From contig DAIDHW010000002.1 of NCBI GenBank assembly GCA_027451865.1, positions 162,902-226,901 on the forward strand: a stretch of DNA of 64,000 bases. The letters are read 5' to 3'. Position 1 is the first letter of the stretch, and every line of letters starts with the position of its first letter. The translations under genes were made by a program, and so were the position numbers. The notes below the pieces were generated by a model that searched no databases, was not told where the DNA came from, and saw only the letters and a list, made by a program, of their open reading frames with translations. Positions 56,109-64,000 of the stretch are shown here, one piece after another. The DNA comes from Leptolyngbyaceae cyanobacterium clean351. GTDB taxonomy: Bacteria; Cyanobacteriota; Cyanobacteriia; DAIDHW01.

Positions 56109-56845
56109 GTCCCTGGCGCGAGCCAAGTCAAAATCGTCTTCTCCAGACGCTCAAGTTCCCCATACACCTCCTGGCGCAGCCACTGAGTAAGGACATCGAG
56201 CGGGGAAAAGGAAGCGGCATCAACCCAGGGAAGATCAGGTCCTAGGGGAGTTAGGTGATGGCCGGGCAGACACTGCAAGGTCGTCAGACCGGGGAAGCGA
56301 CCCTGCAGGAGAGGGTATAGGGTATCCGTCTGGTCTAGGTCGTCGTTGCGGAACTTGACGAGTAGATTGCGGGACACCCGGTAGGTGGTGCGGGCTAGCT
56401 CCAGAGTCGCGGCCGGGTCCGGGGTAAACTCTAGGGGCAAAGAAACCCCTAACTTATCAATCCAAGGTACAGCCTGCTGGGCGGGGAAGTTATTAAAGGC
56501 AAGGAATATATTCCCGGCCCGCTCAGCGGCCAGTAGGCTGCCGATCAACAAATGGAGCTTACAGCCCATACTGTGGCCAAGACCATAAACCGGTAAGTAC
56601 CCCGGCCAGGGGGCTAGGGTCCGCTCGAGACTAGCGAGGGCTTCCCTGGCCATGTCCTGGTGGTAGGGATTGTTAACCAAAGGAGTGGCAACCACCAGGT
56701 AGCCGGAGCGGGCCAAAACCTCGAGTAGCCGCCGGTAGGTTACCTGAGGGGCCGCCGCCACTAGGGCCCCCCCCAGAAAGTGGATTACGGCCCGGGGACG
56801 CCGGGGGATAAGCAGCCAGTTGCCGCCGACTTCTTGCCATTCCAT
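56105..56845 (-). CDS. DUF1350 family protein (alpha/beta-hydrolase-like)
   Basis: 246 residues from the ATG at 56843-56845, which gives MEWQEVGGNWLLIPRRP, the N-terminus typical of this family. The frame is open to 56938, but the extra 31 residues look non-conserved. The sequence has AVIHFLGGALVAAAPQVTYRRLLEVLA, a GLGHSMGCKLHLLIGS nucleophile-elbow-like turn (GHSMG), and LPGHHLTPLG near the C-terminus. The family occurs in cyanobacteria and chloroplasts. Catalysis is likely but the substrate is unknown. It overlaps the convergent MoaD stop by four bases. Confidence 0.85.
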   Translation of the reverse strand: MEWQEVGGNWLLIPRRPRAVIHFLGGALVAAAPQVTYRRLLEVLARSGYLVVATPLVNNPYHQDMAREALASLERTLAPWPGYLPVYGLGHSMGCKLHLLIGSLLAAERAGNIFLAFNNFPAQQAVPWIDKLGVSLPLEFTPDPAATLELARTTYRVSRNLLVKFRNDDLDQTDTLYPLLQGRFPGLTTLQCLPGHHLTPLGPDLPWVDAASFSPLDVLTQWLRQEVYGELERLEKTILTWLAPGT

Positions 56846-56952
56846 GGGCTGCACCTGGGGGCTGGGTTTGATTAGACTATTTAAGGGAGTGGTGCCCGGG
56901 GGATCGACCCTATCCAGGTTCCCAATGTTTACCTCCATCCTAAAGCCTCCCC

Positions 56953-58743
56953 TTGTCTAACTCTACCCCCCGGCCCCATTTCGACAATGACTGGAGCCTA
57001 TGTCTGCGCCTGGTCCCCTTTACCCGTCGCAGCCGAGGCCTGCTAGCCTTTGCCCTGATCCTACTAATTCCTCTTTCCCTAGCTGGGGCAGTGCAGCCGC
57101 TGCTGATCGGCCAGGTGGTCTCCTTGGTTAAGCAGGAACCAGACCTGTTTTGGTTCCTGAAAGGACGGCCACTGGTGACGGGCATCGACATCATTGGAGC
57201 CCTACTACTGCTGACTGTACTAGTGCAATTATCACTCCAGGGGTTTCAGGGCTATCTAGTCCAGAAAGTTGGCCAACGGCTCACCGCCGACATTCGGGCG
57301 GCCCTGTTCGCCCATGTCACTTCCCTGTCCATGAGCTTCTTCGACCGTACCCCTATCGGTCGTTTGATCACTCGCCTCACCAGTGATGTGGAGGATCTAG
57401 GGGATGTATTTTCCACCGGGGCAATCGGGATTGTCGGCGACCTTTTTTCGATCCTGATGATCGTGGCGGTGATGCTTGCTAAACAGTGGCAGCTAGCCCT
57501 AATGCTGGTACTGATGCTGATCCCAGTCACCCTGGTGGTGATTTATTTTCAGGAGCGTTACCGCCAGGCGAACTACCGGGTGCGGGAGGAGTTGTCATCC
57601 CTTAACTCCACCCTCCAGGAAAATCTGGTCGGCATCAATGTAGTGCAACTATTTCGGCGCCAGCAGTTTAACTCCGACCTATTTCGGACCATTAACCGCC
57701 GCTACATTAAGGAGGTAGACGCGACCATCTTCTACGACGCGGCGGTTTCCTCCACCCTCGAGTGGATCGCCCGGGTGGCCACCGCCGGAGTCCTAGTGCT
57801 AGGGGGCTGGCAGATTCTCCGCCAGGACCTCGATTTTGGTACTCTTTCGGCCTTTATTTTCTTTGCCCAACGCCTGTTTGACCCCCTACGGCAGTTTGCG
57901 GAAAAGTTCACCATAATCCAGGCGGGTTTTACGGCCATTGAGCGGATCACTAGCCTTCTAGACGAACCGGTAGGGGTGCGCGATTGCCTCAACCCCACCC
58001 CCTTGGCTCCCCACCGTGGGGAAATTAAGTTTGTGGGGGTGTGGCTAAGCTATAAGCCCGGGGAGTGGATCCTTCAGGACCTCAACTTTACCATCCAACC
58101 AGGGGAGAAGGTGGCCCTAGTAGGACCTACTGGAGCGGGCAAGACCTCCATCATTAGGCTGCTATGCCGCTTGTACGAGCCCACTCGGGGTCAAATTCTC
58201 CTGGATGGGGTAGACATTCGGGAAATTCCTCAACAGCAGCTGCGCCGTTCCCTTGGGGTGATTCTCCAAGACAGCTTCCTGTTTGCCGGAGACGTTAAAG
58301 GGAATATTGCCCTAGGGGAATCCTACCCCCTGGCTGAGATTGAAGCCGCGGCCGAGAAAACCCACGTGGCTGACTTTATTAACCAACTCCCCCAGGGCTA
58401 CGACACCCCCCTACGGGAACGGGGGTCTAACCTATCCGGAGGTCAAAAACAGCTGATCGCCTTTGCCCGGGCGGCCATTCGCAATCCCCAGGTGTTAATC
58501 CTAGATGAGGCTACTGCAAGTCTAGACGTGGGCACTGAAGCCCTGGTTCAAGAAGCCCTAGACCGGCTTCTAGTGGGCCGTACGGCAGTAATCATCGCCC
58601 ACCGCCTGTCCACTATCCGCTTCGTAGACCGGATCCTAGTATTGAAACGGGGGGAGCTGATTGAGAGTGGCAGCCACGAGGAGTTGATCCATCGGGGGGG
58701 GTTGTACGCTAGCTTACATAAAGTACAGATGTTGGGCAGCTAG
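56953..58743 (+). CDS. ABC-type exporter (fused membrane and ATPase domains)
   Basis: 596 residues from TTG 56953, the only possible start because the frame meets TAA at 56941 and the first internal Met lies deep in the protein. Six membrane helices (about 30-320) make an exporter half. The ATPase domain has Walker A VGPTGAGKTSI, signature NLSGGQKQ, Walker B VLILDEAT and the H-loop IIAHRLSTI. Multidrug, lipid or peptide export cannot be told apart. Homodimer formation is the norm for this size. It is transcribed divergently from the DUF1350 gene. Confidence 0.93.
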   Translation: MSNSTPRPHFDNDWSLCLRLVPFTRRSRGLLAFALILLIPLSLAGAVQPLLIGQVVSLVKQEPDLFWFLKGRPLVTGIDIIGALLLLTVLVQLSLQGFQGYLVQKVGQRLTADIRAALFAHVTSLSMSFFDRTPIGRLITRLTSDVEDLGDVFSTGAIGIVGDLFSILMIVAVMLAKQWQLALMLVLMLIPVTLVVIYFQERYRQANYRVREELSSLNSTLQENLVGINVVQLFRRQQFNSDLFRTINRRYIKEVDATIFYDAAVSSTLEWIARVATAGVLVLGGWQILRQDLDFGTLSAFIFFAQRLFDPLRQFAEKFTIIQAGFTAIERITSLLDEPVGVRDCLNPTPLAPHRGEIKFVGVWLSYKPGEWILQDLNFTIQPGEKVALVGPTGAGKTSIIRLLCRLYEPTRGQILLDGVDIREIPQQQLRRSLGVILQDSFLFAGDVKGNIALGESYPLAEIEAAAEKTHVADFINQLPQGYDTPLRERGSNLSGGQKQLIAFARAAIRNPQVLILDEATASLDVGTEALVQEALDRLLVGRTAVIIAHRLSTIRFVDRILVLKRGELIESGSHEELIHRGGLYASLHKVQMLGS

Positions 58744-58823
58744 GGGTTATTCTCAACCCAGACTAGCTTCAGCAGGTCAGGTAATTTTGTTACAGTAGAC
58801 AACGTCCTCTCTCCTTCAGGCTG

Positions 58824-59027
58824 ATGCTCCCCTCAGACCCCAAAATTGCGGCTCTCACCCCGGAGGCGGTAGCGCAACTGGCGGCCCGCCTCGAACAGGA
58901 CACCTACGCCAACGCTTTTGATTGCTTGCAGGACTGGCACCTGCTGCGGGCTATTGCCTTCCAACGACCGGAGCTGGCAGACCCGTATATCTATCTCCTC
59001 GACCTACAAGCTTGGGATGAGTCCTGA
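58824..59027 (+). CDS. DUF2555 family protein
   Basis: 67 residues. The sequence reads [41 protein letters not shown] in four short blocks and closes with [13 protein letters not shown]. This is the compact DUF2555 family found in cyanobacteria. No catalytic motif or membrane segment is visible; it is probably a small soluble helical protein. It overlaps the start of coaBC by 11 bases, so the two are coupled. Function is unknown. Confidence 0.85.
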   Translation: MLPSDPKIAALTPEAVAQLAARLEQDTYANAFDCLQDWHLLRAIAFQRPELADPYIYLLDLQAWDES

Positions 59028-60237
59028 GGGCGGGATAGTCGTGGCCATAGGGGGGGGGATTGCCGCCTACAAGGTGTGCACGGTGGTTTCCCAACTAGTC
59101 CAGCAGGGTTACAGAGTCCAGGTAATCCTTAGCGCTGCCGCCGCGGCCTTTGTGACACCCCTGACGACCAGTACCCTGGGCCGGTGCCAAACCTATACTG
59201 ACCAGGATTTTTGGCAGCCCCATCCCCGGCCCCTACACATCGCTTTGGCCGAATGGGCCCAGCTGGTGCTGATCGCCCCCTTGACTGCCCACACCCTAGG
59301 CAAGTTAGCCCACGGCTTAGCGGACGACCTGCTTACTAACCTGGTGCTAGCCTCTCGAGCTCCCCTGTTGCTTGCCCCGGCCATGAACACCCAGATGTGG
59401 GCGAATCCCTGGGTGCAAAGAAATTGGGAACACCTGTGCCGAGACCCCCGAGTCCACTGGGACGGGCCAGACAACGGGTTGCTTGCCTGTGATAGTTTGG
59501 GGACCGGGCGGATGGCCGAGCCAGAGGTCATCCTTGATCACCTAGCCTCCCTCTATCACACCCAGGGTTGCCGGGACCTGAGGGGGAAACAAGTCCTGAT
59601 TACCTGTGGGGCTACGCGAGAACATCTAGATGCAGTCCGGTTCTTGGGTAACCCAGCTACGGGGAAGATGGGTCTAGCCTTGGCCCTCGCGGCTCTCCAC
59701 CGGGGTGCCCGGGTCACCCTGGTGCACGGCCCCTGGGATTACGCTCCCCCCGCTGGAGTTGAGGGCATCGGGGTTACTAGTGCAGCCCAAATGAGGCAGG
59801 TGCTGGAGGCTCACTTTCCCCGGGCTGATTGGCTAGTGATGAACGCTGCGGTTGGTGATGTGCGGCCCCGAGACTGCCACCCGGGGAAACTAGCCAAGTC
59901 GGAGTTACCCGCCCAACTGCCCCTAGAACCAGTGCCAGATTTACTCGCCGACTTAGCTGCTCAAAAGCAGCCTCACCAGGTCCTAGTAGGTTTTGCCGCC
60001 CAGACCGGGGATATAGTCCCCCCGGCCCAAGCTAAGCTGCGGTCCAAAAACCTGGATGCCATATTTGCCAACCCGGTAGACCAGGAGGGTACTGGCTTTG
60101 GCCAGGCCCAGAACCAGGGGGTGTACCTAGACCGGGCCGGTCAAGTGGTCAATATGGGACCGGCCACTAAGCTGGCGATTGCCCACCAGATCTATGACCA
60201 GGTCCAGCGCTTAAGTTCTTGTGGGGTAGGATTATGA
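59017..60237 (+). CDS. coaBC: Bifunctional phosphopantothenoylcysteine decarboxylase / phosphopantothenate-cysteine ligase
   Basis: 406 residues from the ATG at 59017. The frame extends to 58918, but that part shadows DUF2555 and is not conserved. The N-terminal CoaC flavoprotein has [13 protein letters not shown] and the active-site His in [21 protein letters not shown] (split), plus [11 protein letters not shown]. The C-terminal CoaB domain has [29 protein letters not shown] (split), and [11 protein letters not shown]. They convert 4'-phosphopantothenate to 4'-phosphopantetheine in coenzyme A synthesis. The TGA stop overlaps the next ATG by four bases. Confidence 0.94.
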   Translation: MSPEGGIVVAIGGGIAAYKVCTVVSQLVQQGYRVQVILSAAAAAFVTPLTTSTLGRCQTYTDQDFWQPHPRPLHIALAEWAQLVLIAPLTAHTLGKLAHGLADDLLTNLVLASRAPLLLAPAMNTQMWANPWVQRNWEHLCRDPRVHWDGPDNGLLACDSLGTGRMAEPEVILDHLASLYHTQGCRDLRGKQVLITCGATREHLDAVRFLGNPATGKMGLALALAALHRGARVTLVHGPWDYAPPAGVEGIGVTSAAQMRQVLEAHFPRADWLVMNAAVGDVRPRDCHPGKLAKSELPAQLPLEPVPDLLADLAAQKQPHQVLVGFAAQTGDIVPPAQAKLRSKNLDAIFANPVDQEGTGFGQAQNQGVYLDRAGQVVNMGPATKLAIAHQIYDQVQRLSSCGVGL

Positions 60238-60965
60238 GTACAGATGCTAATTCTGGTGATTTGCCTATGAGTAGCCTCCCCGATTCCTTGGAGGATGCCC
60301 TTACCCAAGCCCGGGAGAGTGTGCGTTCAGCCCTGGCCGCAGGCTATACCCGGGTGCAGATTGAGATCCTAATCCCGGAACTAAAACCCCTCCCGGCAGC
60401 CCAAAAACTCCTGCAGGCCGAGCTTCTCAGGTCTTGGCTCCCTACCCCTTGTAAGGTCTTTCTTCCTGACGCTGGTTCGGGGGCTCTGGCCCGGCGGGAT
60501 TGGCAGGGGGCTGACTTTGCCATCGTGGGCATTGGCGAGTTGCGGGCAGAGATTGAACCTGATGATCAGTCTTTTGTACTAATTGCCCCGGGGGTGGTGG
60601 AGGTGGGCACCGTAGAAAAGCTGGCCACCACCGCAGGAGAGCGCCCCTTTGTTCTGTTCAACCCCCAGCTAGAGGATGCGGCAGTAGTAGGCATTGGCTA
60701 CGCAGCCCGGAAACTGCGCCAGCGCTTCCTAGTTACCTTTGAGCCCGCTTACTACCTGCGGCCCCTCGGGGAGGGAGCCCTGCGGCGCGTCTATCCCTCA
60801 GCTTGGGAAGTGTGGCGGGAGGAAAAGGGGGAGTACTATCTGCTGGCCGAAGAACTAGCCAAGCCTAGCACGGAGACCCTCGAGAAGATTCTCAACCCGG
60901 GGCAAGCCCAACTACCCAACCTGTGGGGGGAGTTGCAGCGTTTTTTGCGGGCCCTCAACAACTAG
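60234..60965 (+). CDS. DUF1995 family protein
   Basis: 243 residues from the ATG at 60234, which overlaps the coaBC stop (ATGA). An upstream ATG at 60219 is possible but inside coaBC. Features include [16 protein letters not shown] near the N-terminus, [13 protein letters not shown], and [24 protein letters not shown]. The family is found in cyanobacteria and plants and is thought to be chloroplast-associated. No catalytic motif is apparent. The C-terminal segment [34 protein letters not shown] is typical. Function is unknown. Confidence 0.85.
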   Translation: MSTDANSGDLPMSSLPDSLEDALTQARESVRSALAAGYTRVQIEILIPELKPLPAAQKLLQAELLRSWLPTPCKVFLPDAGSGALARRDWQGADFAIVGIGELRAEIEPDDQSFVLIAPGVVEVGTVEKLATTAGERPFVLFNPQLEDAAVVGIGYAARKLRQRFLVTFEPAYYLRPLGEGALRRVYPSAWEVWREEKGEYYLLAEELAKPSTETLEKILNPGQAQLPNLWGELQRFLRALNN

Positions 60966-61063
60966 CGTGCGGTTAGTAGTATCTCTTGGGGATCTGAATC
61001 GCCAACCTGATAGGATCTTAGGATGGTCTTTAGGCTGGGACTGTTTGCCAGGAAGTAAAGCTA

Positions 61064-61702
61064 TTGAGTATCGAACTGCGCAGTTACGTTTTCCTGGACC
61101 GGCTCCAGCCCCAACATGCCGCCTATTTGGGTACCGTTTCCTCAGGTTTCTTGCCCCTCCCTGGAGATGCTTCTCTCTGGCTTGAGGTTTCTCCAGGCAT
61201 CGCCATCAACCGGATCACCGATGTGGCCTTAAAGGCGGCTGTGGTGCGTCCTGGAGTGCAAGTGGTAGAGCGCCTCTACGGCTTGCTTGAGGTGCACGCC
61301 AACCGCCAGGGGGAAGTGCTGGCGGCCGGGAAAGCCATGCTCCAGATGCTCGGATTAGTAGAGGGCGACTGCCTCAAGCCCAAGATCCTCTCTAGCCAAG
61401 TGATCCGTAACGTCGACCCCCACCACGCCCAACTAATCAACCGAGCCCGCCCGGGCCAGATGCTCCTGGCGGGTCAAACCCTTTACACCCTGGAGGTAGA
61501 ACCAGCCGCCTACGCGGCCCTAGCTGCCAATGAAGCGGAAAAGGCAGCCTTGATCAACATTCTCCAGGTCTCGGCCGTAGGTAGCCTGGGCAGACTCTAC
61601 CTAGGGGGCCAGGAGCAGGATATCCTCGCTGCCGCCCGGGCGGTGGTGGCAACCCTAGAGGGGGTTTCTGGGCGCACCAACTATGACCGCCGGCGTGAGT
61701 AG
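61064..61702 (+). CDS. ccmP: Tandem BMC-domain carboxysome shell protein, CcmP-like
   Basis: 212 residues from TTG 61064, preceded by AGGAAG at about 61050. Two BMC-like halves run at about residues 1-100 and 105-205. The first has [38 protein letters not shown] in short pieces, then [28 protein letters not shown]; the second has [50 protein letters not shown]. The length (about 213 residues in CcmP of Synechococcus elongatus, as I recall) and the tandem structure fit CcmP, a shell protein of beta-carboxysomes thought to gate metabolite flow. No other ccm gene is nearby. A related hypothetical name is possible. Confidence 0.82.
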   Translation: MSIELRSYVFLDRLQPQHAAYLGTVSSGFLPLPGDASLWLEVSPGIAINRITDVALKAAVVRPGVQVVERLYGLLEVHANRQGEVLAAGKAMLQMLGLVEGDCLKPKILSSQVIRNVDPHHAQLINRARPGQMLLAGQTLYTLEVEPAAYAALAANEAEKAALINILQVSAVGSLGRLYLGGQEQDILAAARAVVATLEGVSGRTNYDRRRE

Positions 61703-61703
61703 T

Positions 61704-62390
61704 CTAGGCGACGTTGGAAACGACATTCACTACTAAGCCCAAAATTACTGCCACAAACATAAATGACAGGACTGCCTGGACCAGACTCACGGCCCGGATC
61801 TCAGAACTAACAATGGAGACATCGGAGGTTTGGTAACACATGGCCAGGGTAAAAGAGTAGTACAGAAAGTCGCGGTAGCACACTAGGCCCTCCGCGGGGA
61901 ACTCAAGGCCTTGGCGATAGTCAATCCCTGTCTCCTCCTCTAGCTCCCACTCGTCGTAATAGATCCGGGCGTAGTGGAGAGCATAATACATATGAACTAT
62001 AAGCCAGGGCACGAAAATAGCGATTAGGGAGAGGGCCATGTGGCTGTTGACCAGCAGGGGGGACAAACCATGAAAGTCATTCAGAATCAAGGCTACGGCA
62101 CCGAGGTTGAACACGGCGAAAATCACAATAGCAGTTAGTAAAGCAGTATTGCTCGGCTCCGCCCGCTGAGCGTGGTAGTAGGTTTGCTCAGGAGTGGCAT
62201 TCCACATCATTGAACCTAATAGGCCCGTGTAGACCACCAGTCCCACGTCCTGGGCAAACAACAACCGGGTCGTCAGCGGCTGAAGCGGCAGCAGGAAGGC
62301 CAACAAACCGAGAACTAGGGACAACAGAAATCGGTTCCTCGGCTGTTGCAGGGGGTGAAGCTCCAGCTTAGCTCGGGAAGGACGGACCAT
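61704..62390 (-). CDS. DUF1345 membrane protein
   Basis: 228 residues with about five membrane helices. The family hallmark is a helix pair ending with RARIYYDEWELEEETGIDYRQGLEFPAEG (split), followed by YRDFLYYSFTLAMCYQTSDVSIVSSEIRAVSLVQAVLSF, which includes the TSD/YxSF elements of DUF1345. The role is unknown, possibly membrane channel or chemosensing. The last helix ends at the C-terminus. It stops one base from the convergent ccmP stop. Confidence 0.85.
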   Translation of the reverse strand: MVRPSRAKLELHPLQQPRNRFLLSLVLGLLAFLLPLQPLTTRLLFAQDVGLVVYTGLLGSMMWNATPEQTYYHAQRAEPSNTALLTAIVIFAVFNLGAVALILNDFHGLSPLLVNSHMALSLIAIFVPWLIVHMYYALHYARIYYDEWELEEETGIDYRQGLEFPAEGLVCYRDFLYYSFTLAMCYQTSDVSIVSSEIRAVSLVQAVLSFMFVAVILGLVVNVVSNVA

Positions 62391-62487
62391 AATTTTGCTC
62401 CTGCAGCGATATCATCAAAATGCCCGGTGCAGCCTAGATGGGCAGGTCCATACCATCATAGCCAAGCCCTGGAAGCTGATACCCCAT

Positions 62488-62518
62488 AAAAAAGCTCCCG
62501 CCCGGGGGCAGGAGCTTT
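62488..62518 (-). terminator. Intrinsic terminator after psbDC
   Basis: On the minus strand a 12-pair stem AAAGCTCCTGCC / GGCGGGAGCTTT (one U-G wobble) with a 4-base loop ends in six T residues. It begins 24 bases beyond the psbC stop. The wobble pair forms only in the minus-strand RNA, supporting use by psbC. Confidence 0.9.
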
Positions 62519-62541
62519 GGTAACTAAGGTGCTAGAAAGGC

Positions 62542-64000
<1,459 letters not shown>

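Noticed and set aside
60967..61185. Open frame just upstream of and overlapping ccmP
   Set aside because: It runs in another frame through the ccmP start and has no recognisable features; the ccmP frame has a good Shine-Dalgarno and clear family match.

Overview
The window is cyanobacterial chromosome. Marker genes include psbC and the 3' end of psbD (photosystem II), light-dependent protochlorophyllide reductase, an NblR-type regulator, a CcmP-type tandem-BMC carboxysome shell protein, the Ftn2/ARC6 and SepF division proteins, an HpnB-type glycosyltransferase, and families largely confined to cyanobacteria and plastids (DUF1350, DUF1995, DUF2555, TIGR02652-like, a Ycf52-type GNAT). The sequence is moderately GC-rich and densely coding. 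I saw only one copy of the HIP1 octamer GCGATCGC. The genus cannot be fixed from sequence alone. No rRNA, tRNA, CRISPR array, transposase, phage or plasmid module was recognised.

Layout. 1-2510 (minus): TonB-like protein, unknown membrane protein, HXXEE protein and a truncated alpha/beta hydrolase, tightly overlapped. 2.5-10 kb: acetolactate synthase, ThiS, TIGR02652-like protein, KDPG/KHG aldolase, Tat-type phosphatase, small membrane proteins, 2-Cys peroxiredoxin, HolB. 10-20 kb: acetate kinase, Ftn2 (apparent frameshift), PdhA, deacetylase, MscS, HisIE, ThrC with a sulfur-carrier-like partner. 20-30 kb: DUF2993, DnaK, a large membrane protein, SepF-ProC, ComB, tandem GT2 glycosyltransferase with an EamA transporter. 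30-40 kb: NblR, DUF192, PP2C phosphatase, POR, SpoIID/LytB, Dps, an HTH/GrpE-like protein, ATP synthase beta and epsilon. 40-50 kb: two damaged or start-less methyltransferases, HpnB, L21/L27, a two-gene histidine-kinase locus whose first member lacks the acceptor His, a 2OG oxygenase, a ManC-type nucleotidyltransferase with a degenerate phosphomannomutase domain. 50-64 kb: GNAT, CobS, NADAR, LepB, TsaB, FHA-PBP1, MoaD-like protein, DUF1350, ABC exporter, DUF2555-CoaBC-DUF1995, CcmP, DUF1345, psbC/psbD.

Most genes are housekeeping functions: photosynthesis, carbon fixation, energy conservation, amino-acid and cofactor synthesis, envelope and division. I did not find a clear new defence or mobile system. 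The points most worth a second look are the ftn2 frameshift, an in-frame amber codon in a methyltransferase, the kinase without its phosphoacceptor His, the HTH/GrpE-like fusion, the degenerate phosphomannomutase domain, and a run of convergent gene pairs whose stop codons touch or share the palindrome CTAG.
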